From Oceanospirillaceae bacterium (GTDB taxonomy: Bacteria; Pseudomonadota; Gammaproteobacteria; Pseudomonadales; Oceanobacteraceae): 64,000 nucleotides of DNA. The position numbers were made by a program, and so were the translations under genes. Shown piece after piece: positions 43,714 to 52,276 of the stretch (positions are counted from its first letter, which is position 1; every line of letters starts with the position of its first letter). The notes under the pieces are model-generated. The model was not told the origin of the DNA. It saw only the letters and a program-made list of their open reading frames with translations, and searched no databases. The DNA lies in the NCBI GenBank assembly GCA_002724925.1, contig PBQA01000030.1, positions 1 through 64,000 of the forward strand, in the 5' to 3' direction.

Positions 43714-44646
43714 CTATAGACCGTGTCGTTTTAAACGATGAGCGTGTGTACGAAAAACAGTCAGGGGATCGGTTTCATTTAAACCATGTAATCCGAGCAA
43801 CTGATTTACTTCATCAAAATGGTTCATTTTGAAATCGTTGCGGATAACCATCCCCAGGTTCGTAGAGCATGCTCCCACCAGACCATCGTTTGCTTCGCCT
43901 GCCGGGAAGAAGAGTGAGGCTGCCGCCGATACATAGTCAAAAGGATCAAGCGCATTGGTCAGTACCTGAGATCCGGTCCAGGAGTAATATCTCACTCCCT
44001 GATATTCGTATTCTCCCTCACCACATGTCGTTTCAGGAACGCCACCTGGGTGCTGTTCATTGAAACGCTCTGCTTCAGCAAAGGTCATTGAGCCCACGGA
44101 TGCTGCCAGATCCTGTTCGTATCCACCGCCAGAAACAAAGTCGATGACCGTGGCCAGAGCATTGCCCAGGTTCGTTACGAGAGAGGGATTCTCCGGACTT
44201 CCACTTATTCCGTTTACACCTTCTGCAACCGGTGTGCCTTTATTCACACCACCAATAGAGGTGACGGAAGCCACTAAATCGGGGCGCACAGAGGCAACAT
44301 AGCGCGTAGTCGGACCACCGTGGCTGTGTCCGATCAGGTTTACTTTCTCAGCGCCTGTAATCGCCAGAATTTCTTCAATTTGTGGAATTAACTGCTCGCC
44401 TCTGATTTCAGGACTGTTCGCCGCAGCCACTTGTGTCAGGTAGACATCTGCACCGTCTTCTTGCAGAGTTTCGGGGACTCTATTCCAGTAATCAACACCG
44501 AGAATTTCGTCAAACCCAAACAAACCATGCGCCAGAACAATGGGATATTTCGTCTCTGTATAGCCAGTTTCAACAGTTTCCGACATCGCAGAAACCTCCG
44601 CCGACATAGTGGCCGCAACCACTGCCGTAAGCAGATACTTTTTCAT
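43714..44646 (-). CDS. Secreted triacylglycerol lipase, copy 1
   Basis: A 310-residue paralogue of the lipase at 42469, with a nearly identical signal peptide (MKKYLLTAVVAATMSAEVSA), oxyanion region YPIVLAHGLFGF, nucleophile GHSHGG, NDGLVGAC, and MNHFDEVNQLLG. The calcium-site and disulfide residues appear kept. The middle lid region (about residues 145-210) differs most from copy 2, which suggests different substrate or interface preference. It has its own promoter region and precedes copy 2 and the foldase. Confidence 0.93.
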   Translation of the reverse strand: MKKYLLTAVVAATMSAEVSAMSETVETGYTETKYPIVLAHGLFGFDEILGVDYWNRVPETLQEDGADVYLTQVAAANSPEIRGEQLIPQIEEILAITGAEKVNLIGHSHGGPTTRYVASVRPDLVASVTSIGGVNKGTPVAEGVNGISGSPENPSLVTNLGNALATVIDFVSGGGYEQDLAASVGSMTFAEAERFNEQHPGGVPETTCGEGEYEYQGVRYYSWTGSQVLTNALDPFDYVSAAASLFFPAGEANDGLVGACSTNLGMVIRNDFKMNHFDEVNQLLGLHGLNETDPLTVFRTHAHRLKRHGL

Positions 44647-44822
44647 TTTCTGTTCCTCACCCTATTATTTTTATGTGGTGCTATGGCCAGAGCGAGAACA
44701 AGTATACAAATGTCTATCTTTTGAAGAATGCTTTATACGGACAAAGAAGGATTAATAGAGACAGGGTTACAAAAGCACTACGCGAATTCGTGCATTATCC
44801 GGACAGCCTCATACCTAGGAAT
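44647..44822 (-). repeat. Duplicated promoter region of lipase copy 1
   Basis: This block matches 43405-43580 (see there). The two direct repeats here are TTATACGGAC (44733-44742) and TTATCCGGAC (44795-44804), 62 bp apart. Retention of spacing in both copies suggests a regulator binding site. Confidence 0.85.
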
Positions 44823-44885
44823 GAAATTGGCCAGAAAAAACCGAGAAGGTCATTTCATGGAAGGTGTAAATGAAAAAGAGGGATA

Positions 44886-44922
44886 TAAAAAAATAAAAAC
44901 AGGCTATCCGCAGATAGCCTGT
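44886..44922 (-). terminator. Rho-independent terminator of the nitronate monooxygenase gene
   Basis: On the minus strand ACAGGCTATC-TGCG-GATAGCCTGT is followed by TTTTATTTTTTT, just after the stop at 44932. Confidence 0.93.
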
Positions 44923-44931
44923 ATGGCGTCA

Positions 44932-45966
44932 TCAGGAAAAGAAGCGGTTATTGCTTTCATGCATCGCTTTGGCGTCTGCCAGAATACGATCTACCAGCTC
45001 CTGAACCGTTGGTATGTCCTCGATCAAACCCTGAGTCTGACCAATGAACTGCACGCCTTTATCAAGATCACCATTGATTGTTGCGGCCTGCAGGCGCGGC
45101 ACACTGGCACCGAAGTATGCGAGCAGCTTGATTTTATCGAGCATCACCATCATGCCGAGCATGATCTTCCATACTGGCTGTTTAACGATCTTGGCTGCTT
45201 TCGTCGCTTCAATACCTGCCATGATGAGATTCATAGGGCGTTTGGTTTCTTTGACTGAGCGCGGCGTCTTCATCACTCGGGCCCAGAGGCCATCAAAGTT
45301 TTTAGAGTAGATAGTTTCCTGCTCGGACTTCTTAATCACAGTCTCTTTAACATGGTTATGCAGCGGACTGTCTGCACTGGTCGCAAATCGGGAGCCCATT
45401 GCTACCGCTTCGGCGCCGAGAGAAAGCGCTGCCATTAAGCCACGGGCATCGGCAAAGCCACCGGTGGCGATGACAGGAATATCTACTTTGCTGGCGATAG
45501 AGGGTACCAGCACCAGTGATGTCACATCACCGCCGTGGGCAGCGGCTTCATGACCAGTCACCAGCAGAGCATCCGCACCGATACTCTGAGCTGATAATGC
45601 GTGCTTTTCTGACACGACGGTAGCGATCACTTTGCCACCGTATTCATGAGCTTTTTTAACCAGCCAATCGCCTTTACCCAGCGAAAAGTTAATAACAGGT
45701 ACCTTTTCTTCCAGTGCGATCATGGCATTTTCTTTCGCGCCCGGCATGAGCAGAGTCACGCCTACGCCGAAAGGTTTATCCGTCAGTTCACGGATTTCAC
45801 GAATAGCGGCTCGGGGTTCTTCTGGAGTCAGAGGCCCACTGGCAAGAATACCAAGGCCGCCCGCATTCGATACGGCAGCAACAAGCTGAGGAGTAGAGAT
45901 CCAGCTCATCCCCGGAAGGATCAGGGGAGCTTCGATACCTAAAAGTTCAGTGATACGTGTTTTCAT
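44932..45966 (-). CDS. Nitronate monooxygenase family FMN enzyme
   Basis: A 344-residue TIM-barrel flavoenzyme of the nitronate monooxygenase (2-nitropropane dioxygenase) family. It shows the N-terminal APLILPGMSWISTPQLVAAV, the phosphate-binding segments TGHEAAAHGG and IPVIATGGFADARG, and the AMGSRFATSADS loop. Such enzymes oxidise nitronates such as propionate 3-nitronate, or act as NADH:quinone reductases; the substrate is not decided here. Monocistronic. Confidence 0.88.
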   Translation of the reverse strand: MKTRITELLGIEAPLILPGMSWISTPQLVAAVSNAGGLGILASGPLTPEEPRAAIREIRELTDKPFGVGVTLLMPGAKENAMIALEEKVPVINFSLGKGDWLVKKAHEYGGKVIATVVSEKHALSAQSIGADALLVTGHEAAAHGGDVTSLVLVPSIASKVDIPVIATGGFADARGLMAALSLGAEAVAMGSRFATSADSPLHNHVKETVIKKSEQETIYSKNFDGLWARVMKTPRSVKETKRPMNLIMAGIEATKAAKIVKQPVWKIMLGMMVMLDKIKLLAYFGASVPRLQAATINGDLDKGVQFIGQTQGLIEDIPTVQELVDRILADAKAMHESNNRFFS

Positions 45967-46057
45967 GCTGGTTTCCCGAGATTAGACGGGCACCACTTTA
46001 TCGGCTGGATGGGATTTGTCCATTGCCGAAATGACGCAATTCTTAAGGGAGGTATTT

Positions 46058-46348
46058 TTAGCGGCGACGCTCAGCATCCTGAACGAAGTTACGGAACATC
46101 TCCTGACGCTGCTCCGTCGACATATCACGCAGCTGTTCAAGATGACGCTGTCGCTCGTTGATGTCGGGATTACCCGCACCCGGCGGCATTTGTTGCAGCG
46201 CCTGATAAAAATTATCCAGTGCCTGACGTTGTTCTGGCTGGCTGTTGCTCCACTCAACCGACATGTCCGGGCGTGCGCCTGAATGCGGCGGGTTTGCCAA
46301 AGCGACCGCCGGAAGACACATCAATATCAGAGTGGGAATCAAACGCAC
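46058..46348 (-). CDS. Small periplasmic protein, Spy/CpxP- or DUF3106-like
   Basis: A 96-residue protein with a signal peptide (MRLIPTLILMCLPAVALA) and a short helical mature part rich in Q, R and E, with two similar segments (SQPEQRQALDNFYQALQQMP and MSTEQRQEMFRNFVQDAERR). The TxEQR repeats recall the LTxxQ motif of periplasmic CpxP/Spy chaperones. It lies 95 bp downstream of a CpxA-like kinase gene on the same strand, which supports a link to envelope stress. Confidence 0.6.
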   Translation of the reverse strand: MRLIPTLILMCLPAVALANPPHSGARPDMSVEWSNSQPEQRQALDNFYQALQQMPPGAGNPDINERQRHLEQLRDMSTEQRQEMFRNFVQDAERRR

Positions 46349-46443
46349 AATACAACCTGCTTATTCTTGTAGACTTGTATTGTAACGGCAGCTCAACAAT
46401 TTATTACAGCAGAGAGAAGTAAACCCAACGTAAAGAGGCCATT

Positions 46444-47796
46444 TCAGCCCGCTGGAGGAAGGTCAATAGTGACCATCAGGCCACCCTCACGATGGTTGCG
46501 CAATGAAATCTGCCCCCGATGATGCGACACCACCCGATGTGCAATAGCGAGGCCCAGACCAAAACCGCGATGTCCTTGCCCCAGTCGCTCCCGCGCAGAC
46601 TCAGCCCGAACAAACGGGCGCAAAAGATCTTCCAGTTTATCGTCAGGCACCCCTGGCCCATGATCCCGGATCACAATCCGGATCAGGCCATTTTTCATCC
46701 GCGCTGACAGATCAACACTGGTACCCTCCTGAGTGTGTAGCAACGCATTGCGGGTGATATTTTCAAACGCAGACTTAAGCAGTTTTCGATCGCCAAATAC
46801 CACCGGCAAGCCCTCTGCCAGTGTCAGATTCACTTCACTGTCCGGATGCTCAAACCGGGCATCATCGACGACTTGCTGCAATACATTATCGCAATGCACG
46901 TCGCTCCAATGGCTATGGTCCTGCTGAGCATCAAGCTTGGCCATGTTCAGGAGATCTTCAATCATCTCATTGAGCCGGTGTGTTTCCAGCTCGATACGAT
47001 CCAGATGCTCCTCCTGATCAGGTACCGCATCAAGACGAGCTAGCTCCAGAGCCACAGTACTGCGAGCCAGAGGCGATCGCAACTCGTGGGAAACATCACT
47101 GACGAGCTGCTTCTGGTCATGTATCAGACGCTCAATGTAACCCGCCATATGATTAAACTCGCGGCTCAGCTCACCCAGTTCATCCCGTCGCCTTAGTGAT
47201 CTTGGGTCCATTCGGGCATGCCAGTCTCCACTGGCAAAGGCCTGAACCGTTTTCTGCATGAATCGCACAGGGCGCGTGAGATAGCCAGAGAGCAGAAGGC
47301 TCCAGACAGCAAAGATCAGAAAGGACGCGAGTAACCCCCAGCCGAGATAAGCCGGCAAATTAAACACCACCAGCGGATGCATAAACTCAACCACGAGGAG
47401 ATACACCCGGCCCCCAGCACTTTCGATTGGGGCTTTCACGAGAATTTCAGAGCGACTGACAGGATTTACCTGAGCCTCATAGCTTTCTGCCGATAAGGCA
47501 TAGTTGACGACAGTCGCGGGAGGGTCGGGTAGCAGGCTCAGCCCCTGATCATCAAAAACATAGGCATTAACACTCGGATGCCTTTCAAACCGTAGTAACC
47601 ACTCCAGCAACAAGGGTTCGCCACCCTGCTGAAGAATCAGCTCAGCCGCAGAGATGTAGCCTCCGGTCGGTGCGATCAGGTTGACCGAATCATTGGACCA
47701 CTGGCGATAATAGGCTGCCAGAGTAATGGTGACAGCCGTGGTTACCAAAGCAGTCACCATAAAGGCGAGATAGATCTTGAGAAATACGCCGCGCAT
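46444..47796 (-). CDS. Sensor histidine kinase, CpxA-like
   Basis: A 450-residue inner-membrane kinase: first helix (about 8-28), periplasmic sensor domain (about 30-150), second helix (about 155-175), HAMP domain, the phosphoacceptor histidine in VSDVSHELRSPLAR, N box ENITRNALLH, and G boxes RDHGPGVPD and GFGLGLAIAH. The gene overlaps the regulator by 1 bp (TGATG). The H-box and pairing are of the CpxA/RstB type. The signal is probably envelope stress, inferred from the family and from the small Spy-like protein downstream. Confidence 0.88.
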   Translation of the reverse strand: MRGVFLKIYLAFMVTALVTTAVTITLAAYYRQWSNDSVNLIAPTGGYISAAELILQQGGEPLLLEWLLRFERHPSVNAYVFDDQGLSLLPDPPATVVNYALSAESYEAQVNPVSRSEILVKAPIESAGGRVYLLVVEFMHPLVVFNLPAYLGWGLLASFLIFAVWSLLLSGYLTRPVRFMQKTVQAFASGDWHARMDPRSLRRRDELGELSREFNHMAGYIERLIHDQKQLVSDVSHELRSPLARSTVALELARLDAVPDQEEHLDRIELETHRLNEMIEDLLNMAKLDAQQDHSHWSDVHCDNVLQQVVDDARFEHPDSEVNLTLAEGLPVVFGDRKLLKSAFENITRNALLHTQEGTSVDLSARMKNGLIRIVIRDHGPGVPDDKLEDLLRPFVRAESARERLGQGHRGFGLGLAIAHRVVSHHRGQISLRNHREGGLMVTIDLPPAG

Positions 47797-48491
47797 CAGT
47801 CTTCAGCTGATCCCTGCTCCATCTGGTACATGTAACCGACACCACGGACGGTCTTAATGCGCTGCTCTCCGCCAGGCGAAGGCCCCAGTTTCTTGCGCAG
47901 ATTACTCAGATGCATATCGAGACTGCGGTCAAACAGGGTCAATGAACGTTGCATCGACTGCTCAGCGAGGCGGTTCTTGTCGACAACTTTGCCGGCTTCA
48001 CGTACCAGAACACCCAGAATATTGAATTCTGTGACCGTAAGGTCGAGTTCTTCGCCGTTGCGGTGCACGATGTGCTTGTCGAAGTCGATCACCAGATCTT
48101 CTACTTCCAGCGTTGCAGAGATGACATCTGCCGAACGACCTCGTCGCAGAATGGACCGCAGCCGGGCAGACAGTTCTCGGGGGTTACACGGCTTGGGAAT
48201 ATAGTCGTCTGCGCCAATCTCGAGCCCTTGAATGCGATCCATTTCATCGCCCTTCGCAGTGAGCATCAGAACAGGAACGTCACTGCGGGTACGGATTTGC
48301 CCAAGAATGTCGATACCACTACCTCCGGGCAGCATAACATCAAGCACAACGGCCTGATAACGTGCACTCAGAGCCTCAGCCAAGCCTTCTTCTGCAGTGT
48401 GGACGGCGGTTACTTTAAATAGCTCACGCTCAAGGTAGCGGGTCAGCAATGCCGTCAGTTCAGTATCGTCATCCACCAATAAGATATTCAT
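47796..48491 (-). CDS. OmpR-family response regulator, CpxR-like
   Basis: A 231-residue regulator with a receiver domain (NILLVDDDTELTALLTRYLE, phosphoacceptor aspartate in AVVLDVMLPGGSG, lysine in LTAKGDE) and a winged-helix DNA-binding domain ending in TVRGVGYMY. It pairs with the kinase gene 1 bp overlapping. Its targets may include the small periplasmic gene at 46058. Confidence 0.9.
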   Translation of the reverse strand: MNILLVDDDTELTALLTRYLERELFKVTAVHTAEEGLAEALSARYQAVVLDVMLPGGSGIDILGQIRTRSDVPVLMLTAKGDEMDRIQGLEIGADDYIPKPCNPRELSARLRSILRRGRSADVISATLEVEDLVIDFDKHIVHRNGEELDLTVTEFNILGVLVREAGKVVDKNRLAEQSMQRSLTLFDRSLDMHLSNLRKKLGPSPGGEQRIKTVRGVGYMYQMEQGSAED

Positions 48492-48574
48492 TAATTACTC
48501 CATCAGGCAGCCACTGAACCCGGCGTGCCAATCCTGTCTTATTATTCAAACCTGTCGTTACAATAATACGCCGC

Positions 48575-48871
48575 TCAACCGATGTCATTGCCCGCGTCGT
48601 CTTCTCGCCGGTGAGAATCAACGAAGCGTATTGCATCGGCGACGCCATCACGGACCCGTTGGCGGGTCATAATCAGCTCATCCGGGGACATATAAAACGC
48701 CATATCCACCTCGTACCGGATGTATTTCGGTGGCAACCTGTTAAGTGCAACACAAGCAATATCAGCCATAGCGCCCGTCGATACATCACGCCCCGCTGCA
48801 TTCAGTTGAGTGACAATTTCTTCGGCCACCATCTGCTCGTAGTAGTTACGGATACTGTCTGAAAAACTCAT
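48575..48871 (-). CDS. ComFB-family protein
   Basis: A 98-residue protein with the family stretches NYYEQMVAEEI, VACVALNRLPPKYIRYEVDM-like ACVALNRLPPKYIRYEVD and FYMSPDEL. ComFB was named from the Bacillus comF operon. Members in cyanobacteria have been reported to bind c-di-GMP, which is of interest since two GAF-EAL proteins are encoded in this window; a link here is inference. It stands between the CpxR-like gene and a divergent CBS protein gene. Confidence 0.8.
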   Translation of the reverse strand: MSFSDSIRNYYEQMVAEEIVTQLNAAGRDVSTGAMADIACVALNRLPPKYIRYEVDMAFYMSPDELIMTRQRVRDGVADAIRFVDSHRREDDAGNDIG

Positions 48872-48967
48872 GAAACCTCCCTTCCGGCGTGACTATCTGA
48901 TTTCAGAATAGCAGCTCCCCGGTTAAGTGCTTTACTTTAGGTAAGGTAATGAAAGAGATCTGAAATT

Positions 48968-49384
48968 ATGCAAACCGTCAGCGACATCATGACCCGCGAC
49001 GTCAAAACCCTCGGCACCGAATCTACGTTGCGCGATGCCGAAGAATTGATGCGGGAGCACCACGTACGCCATATTCCAGTGGTCAATGAATCAGGCTCAA
49101 TTAAGGGCGTGCTGAGTCAGAAAGAGTTTCTGCGTGAAGCGTTCCGGATTACCGATAAATTTGGCGCCCACCATCTGCAGGACTATCTGGCGAAAACGCC
49201 GGTACTCGACTGCCTGGACAAAGAAATCGATACCTTACCCGCAGATACGCCGCTTAAGACAACCGGAGAGCGCTTGAGAGCTGAGAAAGAAGGTTGTCTG
49301 CTGATCGCAGACGAAGAGGGAAACCTGCTCGGGATTGTCACCTCGCAGGATTTTGTCCGACTGGCGCTGGATCTTCTGGACTGA
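48968..49384 (+). CDS. Protein with two CBS domains
   Basis: A 138-residue protein consisting only of a CBS pair (first at about 8-60: TVSDIMTRDVKTL, HHVRHIPVVNESGSIKGVLSQ; second at about 75-135: GCLLIADEEGNLLGIVTSQDF). CBS pairs usually bind adenosine nucleotides and control a partner. No partner domain or gene is obvious. It is divergent from comFB. Confidence 0.88.
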   Translation: MQTVSDIMTRDVKTLGTESTLRDAEELMREHHVRHIPVVNESGSIKGVLSQKEFLREAFRITDKFGAHHLQDYLAKTPVLDCLDKEIDTLPADTPLKTTGERLRAEKEGCLLIADEEGNLLGIVTSQDFVRLALDLLD

Positions 49385-49409
49385 TCAGCCCAGAAGAACA
49401 GCTGTAGGC

Positions 49410-50768
49410 TTACTGATCGCCAGTTTTTTTCCAACCGGCGATATTGCGCTGCTTACCACGCGCGACTGCCAACTCGTCTGCACCGACCTCTTTAGTGATG
49501 GTCGAGCCGGCAGCTACGGTCGCGCCACTCCCTACCTTCACTGGAGCCACCAATGACGAGTTTGAACCAATAAAAGCACCATCACCGATCTCGGTGCGGA
49601 ATTTATTCACGCCATCGTAGTTACAAGTGATTGTACCGGCACCGATGTTGGCGCCCTCACCGATAATCGCATCACCTATATAGGTCAGGTGGTTCACTTT
49701 CGAGCCCTTGCCGATCTGTGATTTCTTCACTTCACAGAAGTTACCGACCCGAGCGCCGTCCGCCAATTCAGCACCAGGGCGCAGTCGCGCGTATGGGCCA
49801 AGATTACACGCCTGAGCAACAACCGCTTCTTCTATATGACAAAAGCTCTCAACCTGAACGCCCTTGCCCAGCTTACTGTTACGAATCACGTTATAGGCGC
49901 CGACCTGAACGTCATCTTCAAGGATGACATCACCCTCGAATACACAACCCACATCGATACTGACATTGCGCCCTACAGTGAGTGTGCCTCGGACATCAAT
50001 ACGCGCAGGGTCCGCCAGAGCGACTCCCTGTACCATCAGGCTGTCAGCCTGCTGACTTTGGAATTCCCGCTCAAGAGCTGCCAGTTGGCGACGATCGTTT
50101 ACACCTTCGACCTCCGTAGCGGACTGAGGCTGCAGAGCATTCACGACCACCCCATCGGCAACCGCCATAGCAATGACGTCCGTCAGGTAGTACTCGCCCT
50201 GAGCATTATTCGACGACAACGCTGGTAGCCAGCGTTTCAGATAACGCGCAGGCATGGCCATGATGCCGGTATTGACCTCGCAGATCTGTCGCTGTTCATC
50301 GCTGGCATCTTTATGTTCAACGATCGCCTGCACTTCATTCTTATCATTACGAACAATACGGCCGTAGCCGGTTGGGTCTTCAAGTGTGACGGTCAATAAC
50401 GCCAGTGCATTCTCTGCAGCCGCTACCATTGACGCTAACGTTTCTGTGCAGATAAGAGGAACATCACCATAAAGCACCAGCACAGAAGCATCGTCAGCGA
50501 TATCCGGTAGCGCCTGCGCCACGGCATGCCCTGTTCCTTTTTGCTCAGTCTGTACAGCCCAGGTGAGTGAACGATCAGAGAACATATCCCGGACTAACTC
50601 AGCGCCGTGGCCAATAACAACATGCTGAGATGCGTCATCGAGGCGTTCAGCAGCATCCAGCACATGACCCAGCAGTGGCTTCCCGGCCAGACGATGTAGC
50701 ACTTTTGGAAGATCAGACTTCATCCGCGAGCCTTTGCCCGCTGCCAGAGTAACAACTGCCAATATCAT
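49410..50768 (-). CDS. glmU: Bifunctional GlcNAc-1-phosphate uridyltransferase / glucosamine-1-phosphate acetyltransferase
   Basis: A 452-residue enzyme making UDP-GlcNAc for peptidoglycan and LPS. The N-terminal uridyltransferase has VVTLAAGKGSRMKSDLPKVL and the C-terminal half is a left-handed beta helix with many hexapeptide repeats and the acetyltransferase residues in VGNFCEVKKSQIGKGSKVNH and NCDGVNK-like CNYDGVNKF. Start at the ATG at 50768. It is usually beside atp or glmS genes; here it stands alone, back to back with the GNAT-GH3 cluster. Confidence 0.96.
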   Translation of the reverse strand: MILAVVTLAAGKGSRMKSDLPKVLHRLAGKPLLGHVLDAAERLDDASQHVVIGHGAELVRDMFSDRSLTWAVQTEQKGTGHAVAQALPDIADDASVLVLYGDVPLICTETLASMVAAAENALALLTVTLEDPTGYGRIVRNDKNEVQAIVEHKDASDEQRQICEVNTGIMAMPARYLKRWLPALSSNNAQGEYYLTDVIAMAVADGVVVNALQPQSATEVEGVNDRRQLAALEREFQSQQADSLMVQGVALADPARIDVRGTLTVGRNVSIDVGCVFEGDVILEDDVQVGAYNVIRNSKLGKGVQVESFCHIEEAVVAQACNLGPYARLRPGAELADGARVGNFCEVKKSQIGKGSKVNHLTYIGDAIIGEGANIGAGTITCNYDGVNKFRTEIGDGAFIGSNSSLVAPVKVGSGATVAAGSTITKEVGADELAVARGKQRNIAGWKKTGDQ

Positions 50769-51224
50769 AGAGTTAAATCCACAGGTTTCAGAATCAGCGG
50801 CGTATTGTAGAGAGGCTCCGTCGCGTTGCAACAAAGCAACATACTTCTGTCATTGTGCCGCCTAAACTCAAGATCCCTTCAGACTTACTGAAACCGGTCA
50901 ATTCCTGCAAAATAAGGGTTATGTAAAGCCATATCAAGCCAATATGGCGTACTTAAACCTCATGATGTCACAATTATGACCAGTGTCACATTAGGGAGGA
51001 ATACCGCTTTGATACCTTTATCAAAACGCTGGTCACCGGCCAGCAAATATAATTAACATAAGTTCACAGATCACGAATACGAACAGTTACTCCCGGCCGC
51101 TGGCCCCGGAGCAGCTGCTTGAAGGACCCCTGATTGTGGTCAGGTTAAGACAATGGATTGCAGATTCCGCCCATCCTGTTTGGCGAGGCGGTAATAAAAC
51201 AATAAGAAAAATATCGAGGCTGCA
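50769..51224. other. Regulatory region between glmU and the GNAT-GH3-RND cluster
   Basis: About 456 bp. It holds an inverted repeat GCCATAT-N7-ATATGGC (50928-50948), a CRP/Vfr-like site (50975-50990), an inverted repeat TTTGATA-N4-TATCAAA (51008-51025) and a TATAAT (51048-51053) without a good -35, all on the side facing the plus-strand cluster. No reading frame was found in it. Confidence 0.55.
50975..50990. promoter_or_regulatory. CRP/Vfr-like binding site
   Basis: TATGA-CCAGTG-TCACA differs from the consensus TGTGA-N6-TCACA at one position and has A/T-rich flanks on both sides. It lies about 60 bp upstream of a TATAAT, a common distance for a class I activator site. Confidence 0.45.
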
Positions 51225-51995
51225 ATGACTAAAAAAGCGAAACTCACCTGTCGTTTCTTCCCTATCAATGAAGTAAACATCGCTAAGCTTGTCGAAATGC
51301 ACAGCATTTTCACCCGTTTCTATGAGAACGCCGATCTCACAACCTTTATTAAGGACATGAGTGAAAAGAAAGGCGTCATGATCCTGAAGAACAAAACCAC
51401 CGGGAAAATAGTGGGGTTCAGTACCTACAACGAAGTCGAACTGATGCACCAGGGTAAGAAAGCCATTGGCGTATTCACGGGCGACACCATCGTTGAGCCT
51501 GAATTCTGGGGCAACAAAACACTGCATACTGCCTTTGCCATGAAAATGCTGAAAGCGAAGATGTTGCGCCCAACGACCCCTATGTTCTGGTTATTGATTT
51601 CGAAGGGTTATAAAACGTACCTGCTTATGGCGAATAATTTTCAACGCTTCTACCCAAGACATGATCGCCACGACCATGAAATGGAAGGCCTGATGCAGCA
51701 GTACTGCCAGAAACTCTACCCAACCTACTACAAAGAAGAAGAGAAGATCCTCGACTTCGGCGAGGGATATCACGCTCTGAAAGACGACGTTGCAGACATC
51801 ACTCCACGCATGCGTGCCAGTAATTCAGCGATCCGCTTCTTTGAAGAGCGTAACCCCGAATGGCGCCGTGGCACTGAACTCCCGTGCATCGGTGAGATTG
51901 GCCTTTCAACTATCGGGATTTTCTTCAAGAAACTGATGCGCAGCACCTTCGGCCTGCGTCGCCCAGCCCGCAAACCCCGTCGTCTGGCGGCATAA
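51225..51995 (+). CDS. GNAT-like protein heading the GH3-RND cluster
   Basis: A 256-residue protein with GNAT-like order in its N-terminal part: a variable segment, a hydrophobic strand ending in KIVGFSTYNEVEL, then GVFTGDTIVEPEFWGNKTLH, the region where GNATs bind acyl-CoA, and FWLLISKGYKTYLLMANNF. The C-terminus is very basic (RRPARKPRRLAA). Acyl-homoserine-lactone and N-acyl amino acid synthases share this fold, so it may transfer an acyl chain; no specific family is recognised. GAGG precedes the ATG. 281 bp separate it from the GH3 gene. Confidence 0.65.
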   Translation: MTKKAKLTCRFFPINEVNIAKLVEMHSIFTRFYENADLTTFIKDMSEKKGVMILKNKTTGKIVGFSTYNEVELMHQGKKAIGVFTGDTIVEPEFWGNKTLHTAFAMKMLKAKMLRPTTPMFWLLISKGYKTYLLMANNFQRFYPRHDRHDHEMEGLMQQYCQKLYPTYYKEEEKILDFGEGYHALKDDVADITPRMRASNSAIRFFEERNPEWRRGTELPCIGEIGLSTIGIFFKKLMRSTFGLRRPARKPRRLAA

Positions 51996-52276
51996 CACCG
52001 CCTGCAGCTGGCCTGAAGTGTGACATAGTACGTAATATGCGCCAAAGGCACACTCAGACCAGCCGCGGCAATTCAGTTGCCTAAGACTTTATGGTTAAAT
52101 CGCTGGCCCGTTCTTACCTCCGCACCTTGCGAAGAGAGTACGGATAATAATAAACAATAGTGCCTTCATCGAATTGTCAGATTCAGAGCTTTTTATACCG
52201 GCCAACGCTGCCGGGCTCAGGGCCTGATGCAGATGAAAGTCTTCACCACACAAAGAAAGATACAGGAGCCTGTCAG

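Noticed and set aside
46900-47100. Assigning the kinase and regulator the symbols cpxA and cpxR
   Set aside because: The family type fits, but orthology cannot be shown without a tree, so only a CpxAR-like call is made.
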